Shown: positions 54,499 through 64,000 of the stretch, piece after piece
Numbering within the stretch: position 1 is the first letter of the stretch
How the letters are laid out: each line of letters starts with the position of its first letter
Origin: Pseudomonadota bacterium
GTDB lineage: Bacteria > Pseudomonadota > Gammaproteobacteria > Xanthomonadales > Xanthomonadaceae
Direction: 5' to 3'
Length of the DNA: 64,000 nt
Assembly (NCBI GenBank): GCA_030528565.1
Contig: JAUMYP010000008.1
Location: 3,486 to 67,485 of the forward strand
Notes under the pieces: generated by a model
The model's input: only the letters and a program-made list of their open reading frames with translations
The model's database searches: none
What the model was told of the DNA's origin: nothing
Position numbers and translations under genes: made by a program

Positions 54499-57265
54499 TG
54501 GGCGCTAGCAGCATTTGCCATAACTTTTCCACATAGGCAGCCGCATCCATCGCGGCGCTATCGCTGCGTGCGGCCATGCGCTTTCTGCGGTCCAGCGTGC
54601 AGCGCAGGCCGGTGTCCAATAGCACTTCGTGCGCCTGTTGCAGGCTGCGGGTTTGCTCCGGGCTGAGCACGGCGCTTTCTCCCAGCGCCGCTATCAGCCC
54701 TGTACTCTCGCGCCATGCCACCAGTGCTGGCAGGCGACTGGCATGCAGTAACACCAGGTATTGCAGCAGAAACTCGATATCCACCAAGCCGCCCGTGCCT
54801 TGCTTGATATCCAGTTGCCCGGCGTGGCTGCGGTCAAGCTCGGCGCGCATTTTTTCGCGCATTTGCAGCACCTCCTGGCGCAGGGTTTCTGCATCGCGCA
54901 TCTGCTGCAAAACCCCGGCGCGGGTTGTCTCAAATTTTTCAGCCAGCGCCCCATCGCCTGTCACACAGCGGGCGCGCACCAGGGCCTGTTTCTCCCAAGT
55001 CCAGGCGCGCTCATGCTGATAGTGGGCAAAGCTCTCCAGGCTTGAAACCAGCATCGCCTTGCTGCCATCCGGGCGCAGCCGCACATCCACATCAAACAGC
55101 CGCCCGGCGGCGGTCGCAGTTTGCAGATAGCCGACGATTTTTTGCGCAAGCCGTGCAAACCAGCGCGGTGCATCCAATGGGCGGCGGCCATCGGACTCGG
55201 CATCCGGCGCAGCGTCAAAAAGGAACACCAGGTCAAGGTCGGAGCCAAAGCCCAGCTCCTGCCCGCCCAGGCTGCCATAGCCAATCACCGCGAACTGTGC
55301 GTCAGGCAGCTGCCCATGCGCTTGCCCAAGTTCCTTGCGGGCAATCTCCAGCACCTGCGCCACCACCGCATCGGCCAGCCAGGCCAGTTGCCGGGCGCTA
55401 TGACTGGCACTTTGCCGGTTATCGAGGGTGGCCAGCGCAATGCGGAAGCTGATGGCCTGCCGGGTTTCATTGAGCCGCCGCAGGGCGCTTTCAATATCAT
55501 CGCCCGCCTCTTGCACGGCACGCTGGCAGGCCATGTGCATGCCAGCGGCATCGGGCAGCGGCTCGGCAGTACGCATATCCAGCAGCTCATCCAGCAGCAG
55601 CGGGTATTGCGCCAGTCGCTCCCCTAACAATGCGCTGCGCGAGAGTGCATCCACCAGCCGTTTCAATGCCTGCGGCTGCTCATCGAGCAATACCAGATAG
55701 CTGCTGCGCCGCAGGATGTTCTGTACCAGACTCAGCACGCGACGTAGAGCCGCATCGGGCTGCGACGCGCTTGCGCAAGCGGCAATCAGTGCGGGCATCA
55801 CCCGGTCGAGACGGGCGCGGCCAATATCCGAACTTTGCCTGGCTGCCGCGCCACGCAACAGGTCACGCAGGCGGGCATCGAGTTCTTCGGCCTCGGCAAA
55901 GCCCGCTTCTGCCAGCGCCGCCGCATCACCGGCATCAGGCAGGCATTGCCAATAGTTTTTCAGCGTATCCGGTTGTGGCTGCTTCTTCTTTTCGGCCAGC
56001 AGCGCATCGAACTCGGCAGAAACCATGGCTCGCACGGTATTCAGCGCGGTCAGAAATTCAGGCCAGTTTTCAAAACCCAGCCCCACAGCCAGCCGAGTTT
56101 GCTCGTCAATGTTTTCCGGCAACACATGAGTTTGCGCATCACGCAGCATTTGCAGGCGGTTTTCCACCCGGCGCAATTCAAGATAATGCTGGCGCAGGCG
56201 CTTGCCGGTATCACGGCGGACTTGTCCGGCATCAATCAGCGCCGCCAGCGAAGGCAGCAGGCCACGGCACTGCAAGCCAGGCTCGCGTCCGGCACGAATC
56301 AGTTGCAGCGCCTGCACCAGAAATTCGATTTCACGAATACCGCCTGTGCCACGCTTGATGTCATCAGCGCGGTCTTTGCGCGCCACATCGGCACGAATCA
56401 GCGCCTTCATTTCACGCAAGCCCTGCAAGGCGCCAAAGTCCAGATAACGGCGATAAATGAACGGCTTTATCTGCTGCAAAAATGCCTCGCCTGCCTCGAT
56501 ATCGCCCGCCACCGGACGCGCCTTCTGCCAGGCATAACGCTCCCAGTCGCGGCCTTCACGCTGGAAATATTGCTCAAGCGCATTAAATGACCAGGCCAGC
56601 CGTCCGGCATTGCCATACGGGCGCAGCCGCAAATCGACGCGATGACAAAAACCTTCGGCGCTCACTTCATCCAGCAATTTGGCAAGCTGCTGCCCCAGGC
56701 GCATGAAGTAGGTTTCGGCAGGCAGGCTGCGGGCGCCGTCACTTTCACCGTCCTCGGCATAGCCATAGACCAAATCAATATCAGAGCTGAAATTAAGCTC
56801 GCCGCCCCCCAGTTTGCCCAGGCCAAAAACCACCAGCCGCACCGCATTGCCTTGCGCATCGCGCACTACGCCATGCCGGGCGATAAACTCGCTCTCCAGT
56901 GCGGCAAGCGCAAGCTGCAAACAGGTTTCGGCAAGTACCGTTGCATCATGCAAAACCGCTTCTACCGAGACCAGCCCCAGGGCATCACGCCAAATCAGCC
57001 GGGTGGACTCTGCCGCGCGATAACGGCGCAGCAGAAGGCTCCAGTCACTGCGGTTCTCCGCTACAAGCTGCGGCTCGCCGATGCGCTGCGCACCATCATC
57101 CGCCAAGAGCTGGGCCAGCAATTGCGGCTGCCGCGCCAGGGTGTCGATGGCGAAGTCACTGATGCGTGCAATATCCGCAATACGCGCATCATCGCAACCC
57201 AGACGGGTTTGCGCGCGTTCGGCGAGGGCAGTCAAAAGGTGTTGGGCATTCATGCTGCGCATCAT
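54476..57265 (-). CDS. glnE: glutamine synthetase adenylyltransferase/deadenylylase
   Basis: The 929-aa protein is GlnE, with two nucleotidyltransferase domains. The first catalytic motif is '[22 protein letters not shown]' (about residues 148-169) and the second '[23 protein letters not shown]' (about 665-690), both with the GG...DxD pattern. The first removes AMP from glutamine synthetase and the second adds it, under PII control. The glnB/glnD genes are not in the window. The start is uncertain between ATG 57265, 57262 and 57253; I kept the first. Its 3' end overlaps the DUF2752 gene. Confidence 0.95.
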   Translation of the reverse strand: MMRSMNAQHLLTALAERAQTRLGCDDARIADIARISDFAIDTLARQPQLLAQLLADDGAQRIGEPQLVAENRSDWSLLLRRYRAAESTRLIWRDALGLVSVEAVLHDATVLAETCLQLALAALESEFIARHGVVRDAQGNAVRLVVFGLGKLGGGELNFSSDIDLVYGYAEDGESDGARSLPAETYFMRLGQQLAKLLDEVSAEGFCHRVDLRLRPYGNAGRLAWSFNALEQYFQREGRDWERYAWQKARPVAGDIEAGEAFLQQIKPFIYRRYLDFGALQGLREMKALIRADVARKDRADDIKRGTGGIREIEFLVQALQLIRAGREPGLQCRGLLPSLAALIDAGQVRRDTGKRLRQHYLELRRVENRLQMLRDAQTHVLPENIDEQTRLAVGLGFENWPEFLTALNTVRAMVSAEFDALLAEKKKQPQPDTLKNYWQCLPDAGDAAALAEAGFAEAEELDARLRDLLRGAAARQSSDIGRARLDRVMPALIAACASASQPDAALRRVLSLVQNILRRSSYLVLLDEQPQALKRLVDALSRSALLGERLAQYPLLLDELLDMRTAEPLPDAAGMHMACQRAVQEAGDDIESALRRLNETRQAISFRIALATLDNRQSASHSARQLAWLADAVVAQVLEIARKELGQAHGQLPDAQFAVIGYGSLGGQELGFGSDLDLVFLFDAAPDAESDGRRPLDAPRWFARLAQKIVGYLQTATAAGRLFDVDVRLRPDGSKAMLVSSLESFAHYQHERAWTWEKQALVRARCVTGDGALAEKFETTRAGVLQQMRDAETLRQEVLQMREKMRAELDRSHAGQLDIKQGTGGLVDIEFLLQYLVLLHASRLPALVAWRESTGLIAALGESAVLSPEQTRSLQQAHEVLLDTGLRCTLDRRKRMAARSDSAAMDAAAYVEKLWQMLLAPISPAPAS

Positions 57266-57323
57266 GCACGCGCTTACGGCAGGCTCAAAGCCCTTTCCAA
57301 TAACCAGCTACTGGACAGCGCAT

Positions 57324-57359
57324 AAAAAAGCCCGCCAGCTAGGAGGACGCTGGCGGGCT
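57324..57359 (-). terminator. rho-independent terminator after the diiron protein gene
   Basis: A perfect 11-bp stem (AGCCCGCCAGC/GCTGGCGGGCT) with a 9-nt loop is followed on the minus strand by TTTTTT. It lies about 130 bp downstream of the MBL-fold gene stop, in the 223-bp gap before glnE, which holds no gene I can support. Confidence 0.85.
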
Positions 57360-57454
57360 AGTGCTCCCTCCCCCACGTCGGAAGCAAATTCAGGTTAATT
57401 AATAGCTGTTCAGTTTGCACGCTGCACCGCAAAAATACGGGGACGTTTGTCTTT

Positions 57455-57474
57455 AGAGCCTGTTCAAAGACTCT
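57455..57474. repeat. variant of the 20-bp palindromic repeat, copy 4
   Basis: AGAGCCTGTTCAAAGACTCT differs from copies 1-3 by one base (G to A) that breaks a pair in the stem. It lies 15 bp downstream of the diiron protein stop codon (57489) on the minus strand. Confidence 0.75.
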
Positions 57475-57488
57475 TAACCCATACGCAA

Positions 57489-58292
57489 TCAAATACCGCC
57501 TGCCGGGTTTTTCCAGCTTTTCCACGGCTGGTAGTCGGCAGAAGTCAGCAAGTCCACACCACACTCCAGACCTTCGAGCCATGCCAGAAAATCTTTCATG
57601 GCCTGGCCTGCCAGCGGGAAGCCATGCTGCGGCACAATCATTGCCGGTGAAATCTCCCGCACCATTTCCACCCACAGCCGCAGCACTTTGTTGGTGGTCA
57701 TATAGCGCCGGTGGAAGCCCCGCATGCTGGGCATATGGGCTTCAAAGCCATCTTCAATAATGCGGTACGCCTCACCGCTGGGAATCAAGGAGGCCCCAAT
57801 ATCCCCGGAGAAAAGAATCCGGCTTACCGGGTCATAAACCCCCAGATTGCCGACCGAGTGCATGAAATGCCCCGGCACCAGGTACAAACAGGAGTCGCCC
57901 AGCCCGACCTCGCTTCCCCGGTCGGGCACCAATAAATAACGCTCCTGTCCGGCGTGTTGCATATAGCCGGGCACCACATGCGGCACAAAGCGCCCCCATA
58001 GCTCGGAGCAGACGATTCGCGCCTGGCTATACAGCAGCCATTTGTCTATCGAGCCGACGATATCCGGGTCTTGGTGAGAGCAGATGACATAGTCCAAATC
58101 GGCCGGTTTCAAATAATTGGCAAGCGCCAGCACCAGCGGGTTATAGAGCAGCGCCCCGCCCGGATCCAGCAACGCATTTGCCTTGCCGCGCTGAATCAAA
58201 AATTGATTGGCCTGAACGCCATCCTCACCGCGCACCAAATCATTGAAAACAATACAGCGGTGCTCACCAGACTCAAACAGTACAACAGGCAT
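57489..58292 (-). CDS. metallo-beta-lactamase-fold protein of the ODP (diiron) type
   Basis: The 267-aa protein has the beta-lactamase fold used in flavodiiron proteins and oxygen-binding diiron proteins. Ligands appear in 'CSHQDPDIVG' (H73-x-D75-x-D77), 'VPGHFMHSVGN', 'FSGDIGAS' and 'VPQHGFPL'. The first motif reads HxDxD where flavodiiron proteins have HxExD, and no flavodoxin domain follows. It probably binds O2 or NO at a diiron centre and may act as a sensor or reductase. I chose ATG 58292 over TTG 58301. A perfect inverted repeat overlaps its promoter. Confidence 0.85.
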   Translation of the reverse strand: MPVVLFESGEHRCIVFNDLVRGEDGVQANQFLIQRGKANALLDPGGALLYNPLVLALANYLKPADLDYVICSHQDPDIVGSIDKWLLYSQARIVCSELWGRFVPHVVPGYMQHAGQERYLLVPDRGSEVGLGDSCLYLVPGHFMHSVGNLGVYDPVSRILFSGDIGASLIPSGEAYRIIEDGFEAHMPSMRGFHRRYMTTNKVLRLWVEMVREISPAMIVPQHGFPLAGQAMKDFLAWLEGLECGVDLLTSADYQPWKSWKNPAGGI

Positions 58293-58319
58293 CTTTGTCA
58301 ACCTTGATTGCGACCGCGG

Positions 58320-58348
58320 ATTTTAGAATTTCCTAAATTCAGGAAATT
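58320..58348 (-). promoter_or_regulatory. promoter and putative operator of the ODP gene
   Basis: AATTTCCT (58327-58334) and AGGAAATT (58341-58348) are perfect inverted copies with a 6-bp centre. On the minus strand a TAAAAT -10 (58320-58325) follows the repeat by one base, so the repeat fills the spacer and -35. It differs from the GbsR palindrome. The regulator is unknown. Confidence 0.6.
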
Positions 58349-58541
58349 GAGTCAGGTCAAACGAAAAACGCCCAATAAGCAAGCCGGAGCCACATCCCTG
58401 CGACTCCGAGCCTGACTTCCCTGTGGCGCCTCCTGGCACGCTCGCGTACTTATCCTCAAGCCGCGCGGCTTTCCGCCTGCTCCTCTTGTGTAATCATCCC
58501 TGTTGCAGCGCAGGTCGCTGCACGGCCTCCCTGGCTGTTTT

Positions 58542-58556
58542 AGAGCCTGTTCAAGG
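58542..58556. repeat. partial copy of the 20-bp repeat, copy 5
   Basis: AGAGCCTGTTCAAGG keeps the left arm and loop but loses the right arm. It lies 7 bp beyond the stop codon of the ComEA-like gene. The 190 bp between it and the ODP promoter hold no gene I can support. Confidence 0.5.
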
Positions 58557-58563
58557 TTCCTTA

Positions 58564-58878
58564 CTACCTTGTCCTTCGCCGCCCTGCCTGCCACTCCATC
58601 CTGTCACGCACTCCACCCAGGACGATGCGCTCCCGGTTGCGCTCCACTACGCCAAGGTCAACTCCCTTGACCAGGGCCAGCTGCTCCATGCTCCTGAACG
58701 CGCCATGTTCCTTGCGGTAATCGACAATCGCCCTGGCTTCCTGCTGGGCTACGCCTTCCAGGGCGCAGACCAAAGCCCATTCGCTGGCATGGTTGATATC
58801 TACCCGATGCACGGCGGCTGTCGCCAGGCATGCCGGCAAAACCTGCGATAGCGCCAAACAGACCTTAAAACGCTTCAT
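58564..58878 (-). CDS. ComEA-like helix-hairpin-helix protein
   Basis: The 104-aa protein has a signal peptide (1-21, after LATA) and a helix-hairpin-helix domain: 'HRVDINHASEWALVCALEGVAQQEARAIVDYRKEHGAFRSMEQLALVKGVDLGVVERNRERIVL'. This matches the ComEA/competence pattern with an atypical first hairpin (VDINHAS). It should be periplasmic and bind DNA, helping uptake through type IV pili; pilT-pilU are in the same window. I chose ATG 58878 because the signal peptide starts there. The C-terminal tail is Arg-rich. Confidence 0.82.
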   Translation of the reverse strand: MKRFKVCLALSQVLPACLATAAVHRVDINHASEWALVCALEGVAQQEARAIVDYRKEHGAFRSMEQLALVKGVDLGVVERNRERIVLGGVRDRMEWQAGRRRTR

Positions 58879-58957
58879 CCCTAAACCATCTCCGTCTTTC
58901 GCTGATGTCCCTGTCTTCCGGGCAAGCGCAGTATCCGGCACGCGTCGGTCTTGCGAT

Positions 58958-58974
58958 ATGGAGAAACTCTCCAT
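58958..58974. promoter_or_regulatory. short inverted repeat between the comEA-like and M20 genes
   Basis: ATGGAGA (58958-58964) and TCTCCAT (58968-58974) form a 7-bp inverted repeat with an AAC centre, 80 bp upstream of the comEA-like start. Its function is unknown; it may be part of a divergent regulatory region. Confidence 0.3.
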
Positions 58975-59042
58975 CCTGGACAAGAAATATCTGACTAGCC
59001 TGTAGGAAAATTCCGAAAGCCGACGCAATCCACACTCCTAGG

Positions 59043-59048
59043 TACAAT
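59043..59048 (+). promoter_or_regulatory. -10 box of the M20 peptidase gene
   Basis: TACAAT about 38 bp before the GTG start. A -35 at the usual spacing is not convincing. Confidence 0.4.
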
Positions 59049-59085
59049 TTGCCATCAAGTTACCGCCGGAAATTGGAGCTACGTT

Positions 59086-60579
59086 GTGGACAGCCAGAAA
59101 CTCAGCCAGTTCGTGAATGACAAATGGGACAGCGAAATCGTCCCGCAGCTGATGGATTACATCGCCATTCCCAACAAGTCGCCGATGTTCGATGCGCACT
59201 GGCGCGAGCATGGCTATATGGAACAGGCGGTGACGCTGATGGAGAACTGGGCCAAGTCGCAAAGCATCCCCGGCATGACAGTGGAAGTGGTACGGCTGGA
59301 AGGACGCACACCACTGATTTTCATCGACATCCCGGCCAGCGGCGAATCGGTAGGCGAGGATTGCGTGCTGCTGTACGGGCATCTGGACAAACAGCCGGAA
59401 ATGACCGGCTGGGACGAAGACCTGGGGCCGTGGAAGCCGGTGCTGCGCGGCGACAAGCTGTACGGGCGCGGCGGCGCGGATGATGGTTATGCCATCTTCG
59501 GCTCGCTCACCAGCATCATGGCCTTGCAGGCACAAGGTTTGCCGCATGCACGCTGCGTGATTCTGATTGAGGCCTGCGAGGAATCGGGCAGCTATGACCT
59601 GCCCGCCTATGTGGACCATCTGGCCGAGCGTATCGGCAAGCCCTCGCTGGTGGTCTGCCTGGATTCTGGCTGCGGCAATTATGAGCAACTCTGGTGCACC
59701 ACCTCGCTGCGCGGTCTGGCCGGTGGCAATCTGCGCGTGGATGTGCTGAACGAGGGCGTGCATTCGGGTAGCGCATCGGGCGTGGTGCCCTCCAGCTTCC
59801 GCCTGCTGCGGCAGCTACTCTCGCGTATCGAAGACGAAACCAGCGGGCAGCTGATACTGGATGGCCTGCATGTGGACATCCCTGCCGAGCGCATCGAACA
59901 GGCCGAAAAAGCCGCCGAAGTACTGGGCGCGGAAGTGTTTGCCAGCTACCCGGCCGTGGATGGCCTGCTGCCGATGCACCAGCAGGTTACCCAGCAGATT
60001 CTTGGCCGCACCTGGTATCCGGCGCTGTCGGTGACCGGCGTGGATGGCATGCCGCCGCTGGAAAATGCCGGCAATGTGCTGCGCCCGTTCACCTCGGTGA
60101 AGCTCTCGCTACGCCTGCCGCCGACCCTCGATGGCGATGCCGGTGGCCAGCTGCTGCGCGATACCCTGCTGGCCAATCCGCCGAATGGCGCCAAGGTCAG
60201 CTTCGAGCTGGAAAAATCCTCTACCGGCTGGAATGCCCCGGCGATGGTGCCCTGGCTTTCTGAAGCCATCGAAGCGGCCAGCCAGGCATTCTTTGGCAAG
60301 AGCGCGATGTATATGGGTGAAGGCGGCTCGATTCCGTTCATGGGCATGCTGGGCGAGAAATTCCCCGGCGCGCAGTTCATGATTACCGGCGTGCTGGGGC
60401 CGCACAGCAATGCCCACGGCCCCAACGAATTCCTGCATATCCCGATGGGCAAACGCGTCACCGCCTGCGTGGCGCAGGTCATCCTCGCCCATCACGCCGC
60501 CAGCCTGCGTGGCGAAACCAGCGGCGCGGCAGTCAGCCCGGACAGCGGCAAGCGCCACGGCGACCACGGCTGCTGCTAA
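59086..60579 (+). CDS. M20-family metallopeptidase
   Basis: The 497-aa protein is an M20 dipeptidase/carboxypeptidase-type enzyme: 'VLLYGHLDKQPE' (His and Asp of the metal site), 'LYGRGGADDGYAIFG', 'ILIEACEESGSYDL' (catalytic Glu pair), 'LDSGCG', and the late His in 'GVLGPHSNAHGPNEFLHIP'. A lid domain is inserted in the middle. The C-terminal tail ends in GDHGCC. The start is GTG 59086, with TTGGAG upstream and a TACAAT box at 59043-59048. It is probably cytosolic and degrades dipeptides. Confidence 0.93.
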   Translation: MDSQKLSQFVNDKWDSEIVPQLMDYIAIPNKSPMFDAHWREHGYMEQAVTLMENWAKSQSIPGMTVEVVRLEGRTPLIFIDIPASGESVGEDCVLLYGHLDKQPEMTGWDEDLGPWKPVLRGDKLYGRGGADDGYAIFGSLTSIMALQAQGLPHARCVILIEACEESGSYDLPAYVDHLAERIGKPSLVVCLDSGCGNYEQLWCTTSLRGLAGGNLRVDVLNEGVHSGSASGVVPSSFRLLRQLLSRIEDETSGQLILDGLHVDIPAERIEQAEKAAEVLGAEVFASYPAVDGLLPMHQQVTQQILGRTWYPALSVTGVDGMPPLENAGNVLRPFTSVKLSLRLPPTLDGDAGGQLLRDTLLANPPNGAKVSFELEKSSTGWNAPAMVPWLSEAIEAASQAFFGKSAMYMGEGGSIPFMGMLGEKFPGAQFMITGVLGPHSNAHGPNEFLHIPMGKRVTACVAQVILAHHAASLRGETSGAAVSPDSGKRHGDHGCC

Positions 60580-60589
60580 TCCCCAAAAC

Positions 60590-60621
60590 CTGCCGGGATG
60601 GCCTCGCGCACATCCCGGCAG
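60590..60621 (+). terminator. hairpin after the M20 peptidase gene
   Basis: A perfect 11-bp stem (CTGCCGGGATG/CATCCCGGCAG) with a 10-nt loop starts 10 bp after the stop. A T-run is absent, but the stem is stable. Confidence 0.75.
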
Positions 60622-60648
60622 CCCCAATCAGTCCTTACTCCTGACCCC

Positions 60649-63015
<2,367 letters not shown>

Positions 63016-63019
<4 letters not shown>

Positions 63020-64000
63020 GCCCTGGATGACTCCGATGGCTCGTCCGGCATCAGGATTGTGCTGCCCGGCTCCGCAGACAGCACAAGCTCCGGCCCTTCG
63101 CCCACATAGGTTTTGCTGAGGTGATAACGCTCTACCGCAAAATGCAGCATGACATTCATCACTGCGGCCACCGGCAGCGCCAGCAGCATGCCCAGGAAGC
63201 CAAACAGCACCCCGCCTGCCATCACCGCAAAAATCACCGCCATCGGGTGCAGGCCAATGCGCTCGCCCACCAGCTTGGGCGTCAGGATATAGCTCTCCAC
63301 CAACTGCGCCACGGTGAACACCACGCCCACGCCCAGCAGCATCGGCCAGCCGCCGCCCTGCACCAGGGCAGCCACTGCGCCCATCACCACGACCGAGGCC
63401 GGCCCCAGATACGGCACAAAGCTGAGAATGCCGCCAATAACGCCAATCAGCAGCCCCACTTTCACGCCCACCAGCCACAGTCCCAGGCCATACATCAGGC
63501 CGAGCGCCGCCATCACCAGGAACTGCCCGCGCAGGAAACCGCCCAGCACTTCGTCAGACTCTTTGGCAAGACGGCTCACCGTGGCGATATGGTCGCGCGG
63601 CACCAGCGCCGCGATGCGCTCGACAAATTTGTCCCAGTCGCGCAGGAAGAAAAACGCCAGAATCGGAATCAGCACCAGATTGGTCAGCCACAGTGCGATA
63701 TTCATGCCCGAGCGCGAAACAAAGGCCAGCACCGTGGTGGCGGCGCCGCCTACCCGCTGCCAGTGCTCGCGCAACATGCCCAGCAAATGCTCACTATCAA
63801 GCCAGGCCACCAGGTCGAAATCGAACTGTTTCAGCAGCCAGGGCGCCAATTGCCCATAAAACCAGCCATTGAACCAGGCCTGATACTGCGGCCAGGATTC
63901 CACCAGGGTCATCACCTGGCGCACGATAAGGGGTATCAAAACCAGTAACACCGCCAGCAGCAGCAGCGTCATCATCAGAAATACCAGCATTACGGCGGTA
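63016..64000 (-). CDS. perM: PerM/AI-2E transporter-family membrane protein (5' end outside window)
   Basis: About 328 residues of a UPF0118/AI-2E transporter family permease are visible. The frame is open to the window edge, so the N-terminus is missing. Family features are present: 'LIPILAFFFLRDWDKF', 'ESDEVLGGFLRGQFLVMAALGLMYGLGLWLVGV', 'GGILSFVPYLGPASVVVMG' and 'ESYILTPKLVGERIGLHPMAVIFAVMAGGVLFGFLGMLLALPVAAVM'. The cargo is unclear (AI-2 and ions have been proposed). It is translationally coupled to hda, which matches the perM-hda order in related bacteria. Confidence 0.92.

Overview
The window is 64 kb of GC-rich, gene-dense chromosome from a gammaproteobacterium, most likely a member of the Lysobacterales (Xanthomonadaceae/Lysobacteraceae). 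The evidence is a type IV pilus pilT-pilU pair, an algH-ruvX-pyrB-hrpA cluster, a gpmI-envC-ctpA cluster, a proC-DUF4426 pair, an OleD-like reductase joined to ubiJ-ubiB, the AmgK/MurU peptidoglycan-recycling pair, hda next to perM, a large TonB receptor paired with an S9 peptidase, and short palindromic repeats between genes. No rRNA, tRNA, CRISPR array, prophage or intact insertion sequence was seen. Start codons were chosen from Shine-Dalgarno sequences, signal peptides and overlaps. All assignments rest on reading the sequence; no database was searched.

Layout. 0-3.4 kb: oleD-ubiJ-ubiB, each overlapping the next by ATGA. 3.5-8.5 kb: a lipoprotein divergent from a GbsR/MarR-type regulator, then a four-gene membrane/SDR/DoxX/DUF2269 operon, three poorly known small proteins and a small HTH protein. 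8.5-16.7 kb, minus strand: hrpA, pyrB, ruvX, algH, pilU, pilT. 16.8-21.2 kb: proC, a DUF4426 lipoprotein, a BtuF-like protein and pdxH on the minus strand, then aroK-aroB. 21.3-26.5 kb: secreted S9 peptidase and TonB-dependent receptor. 26.6-27.9 kb: WGR-domain protein overlapping hemE. 28-31.5 kb: a hybrid sensor kinase apparently split in two, with a small secreted repeat peptide gene on the other strand in the gap. 31.6-35 kb: cytochrome b561, a glutaredoxin-like protein, serine dehydratase, SodC and a thioesterase. 35-39.2 kb: ctpA, envC, gpmI. 39.3-45 kb: a beta-solenoid repeat protein, an M28 peptidase, a two-component system and a RimK-like ligase. 45-47.7 kb: imelysin and a di-heme oxidoreductase. 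47.8-54.5 kb: NamZ-type muramidase, DOMON-like protein, MscS channel, purD, MFS-acyltransferase fusion, dispanin-like and DUF2752 proteins. 54.5-64 kb: glnE, a diiron-type beta-lactamase-fold protein, a ComEA-like protein, M20 peptidase, amgK-murU, hda and the 3' part of perM.

How the genes work together. Cell-wall turnover recurs: EnvC and CtpA control or process the wall, the DUF1343/NamZ protein may release MurNAc, and AmgK-MurU turn MurNAc into UDP-MurNAc. The S9 peptidase and TonB receptor look like a peptide-uptake module. Imelysin and the di-heme protein suggest periplasmic metal handling.

The most unusual signals are: (1) a 20-bp hairpin repeat placed on or just after stop codons at several loci; (2) a hybrid sensor gene broken by a segment encoding a secreted peptide with three near-identical 14-residue units; (3) several promoters whose -10 box lies 6-7 bases before the start codon, suggesting leaderless mRNAs; (4) inverted repeats at the promoters of the GbsR-like regulator, the diiron protein and the M28 peptidase.
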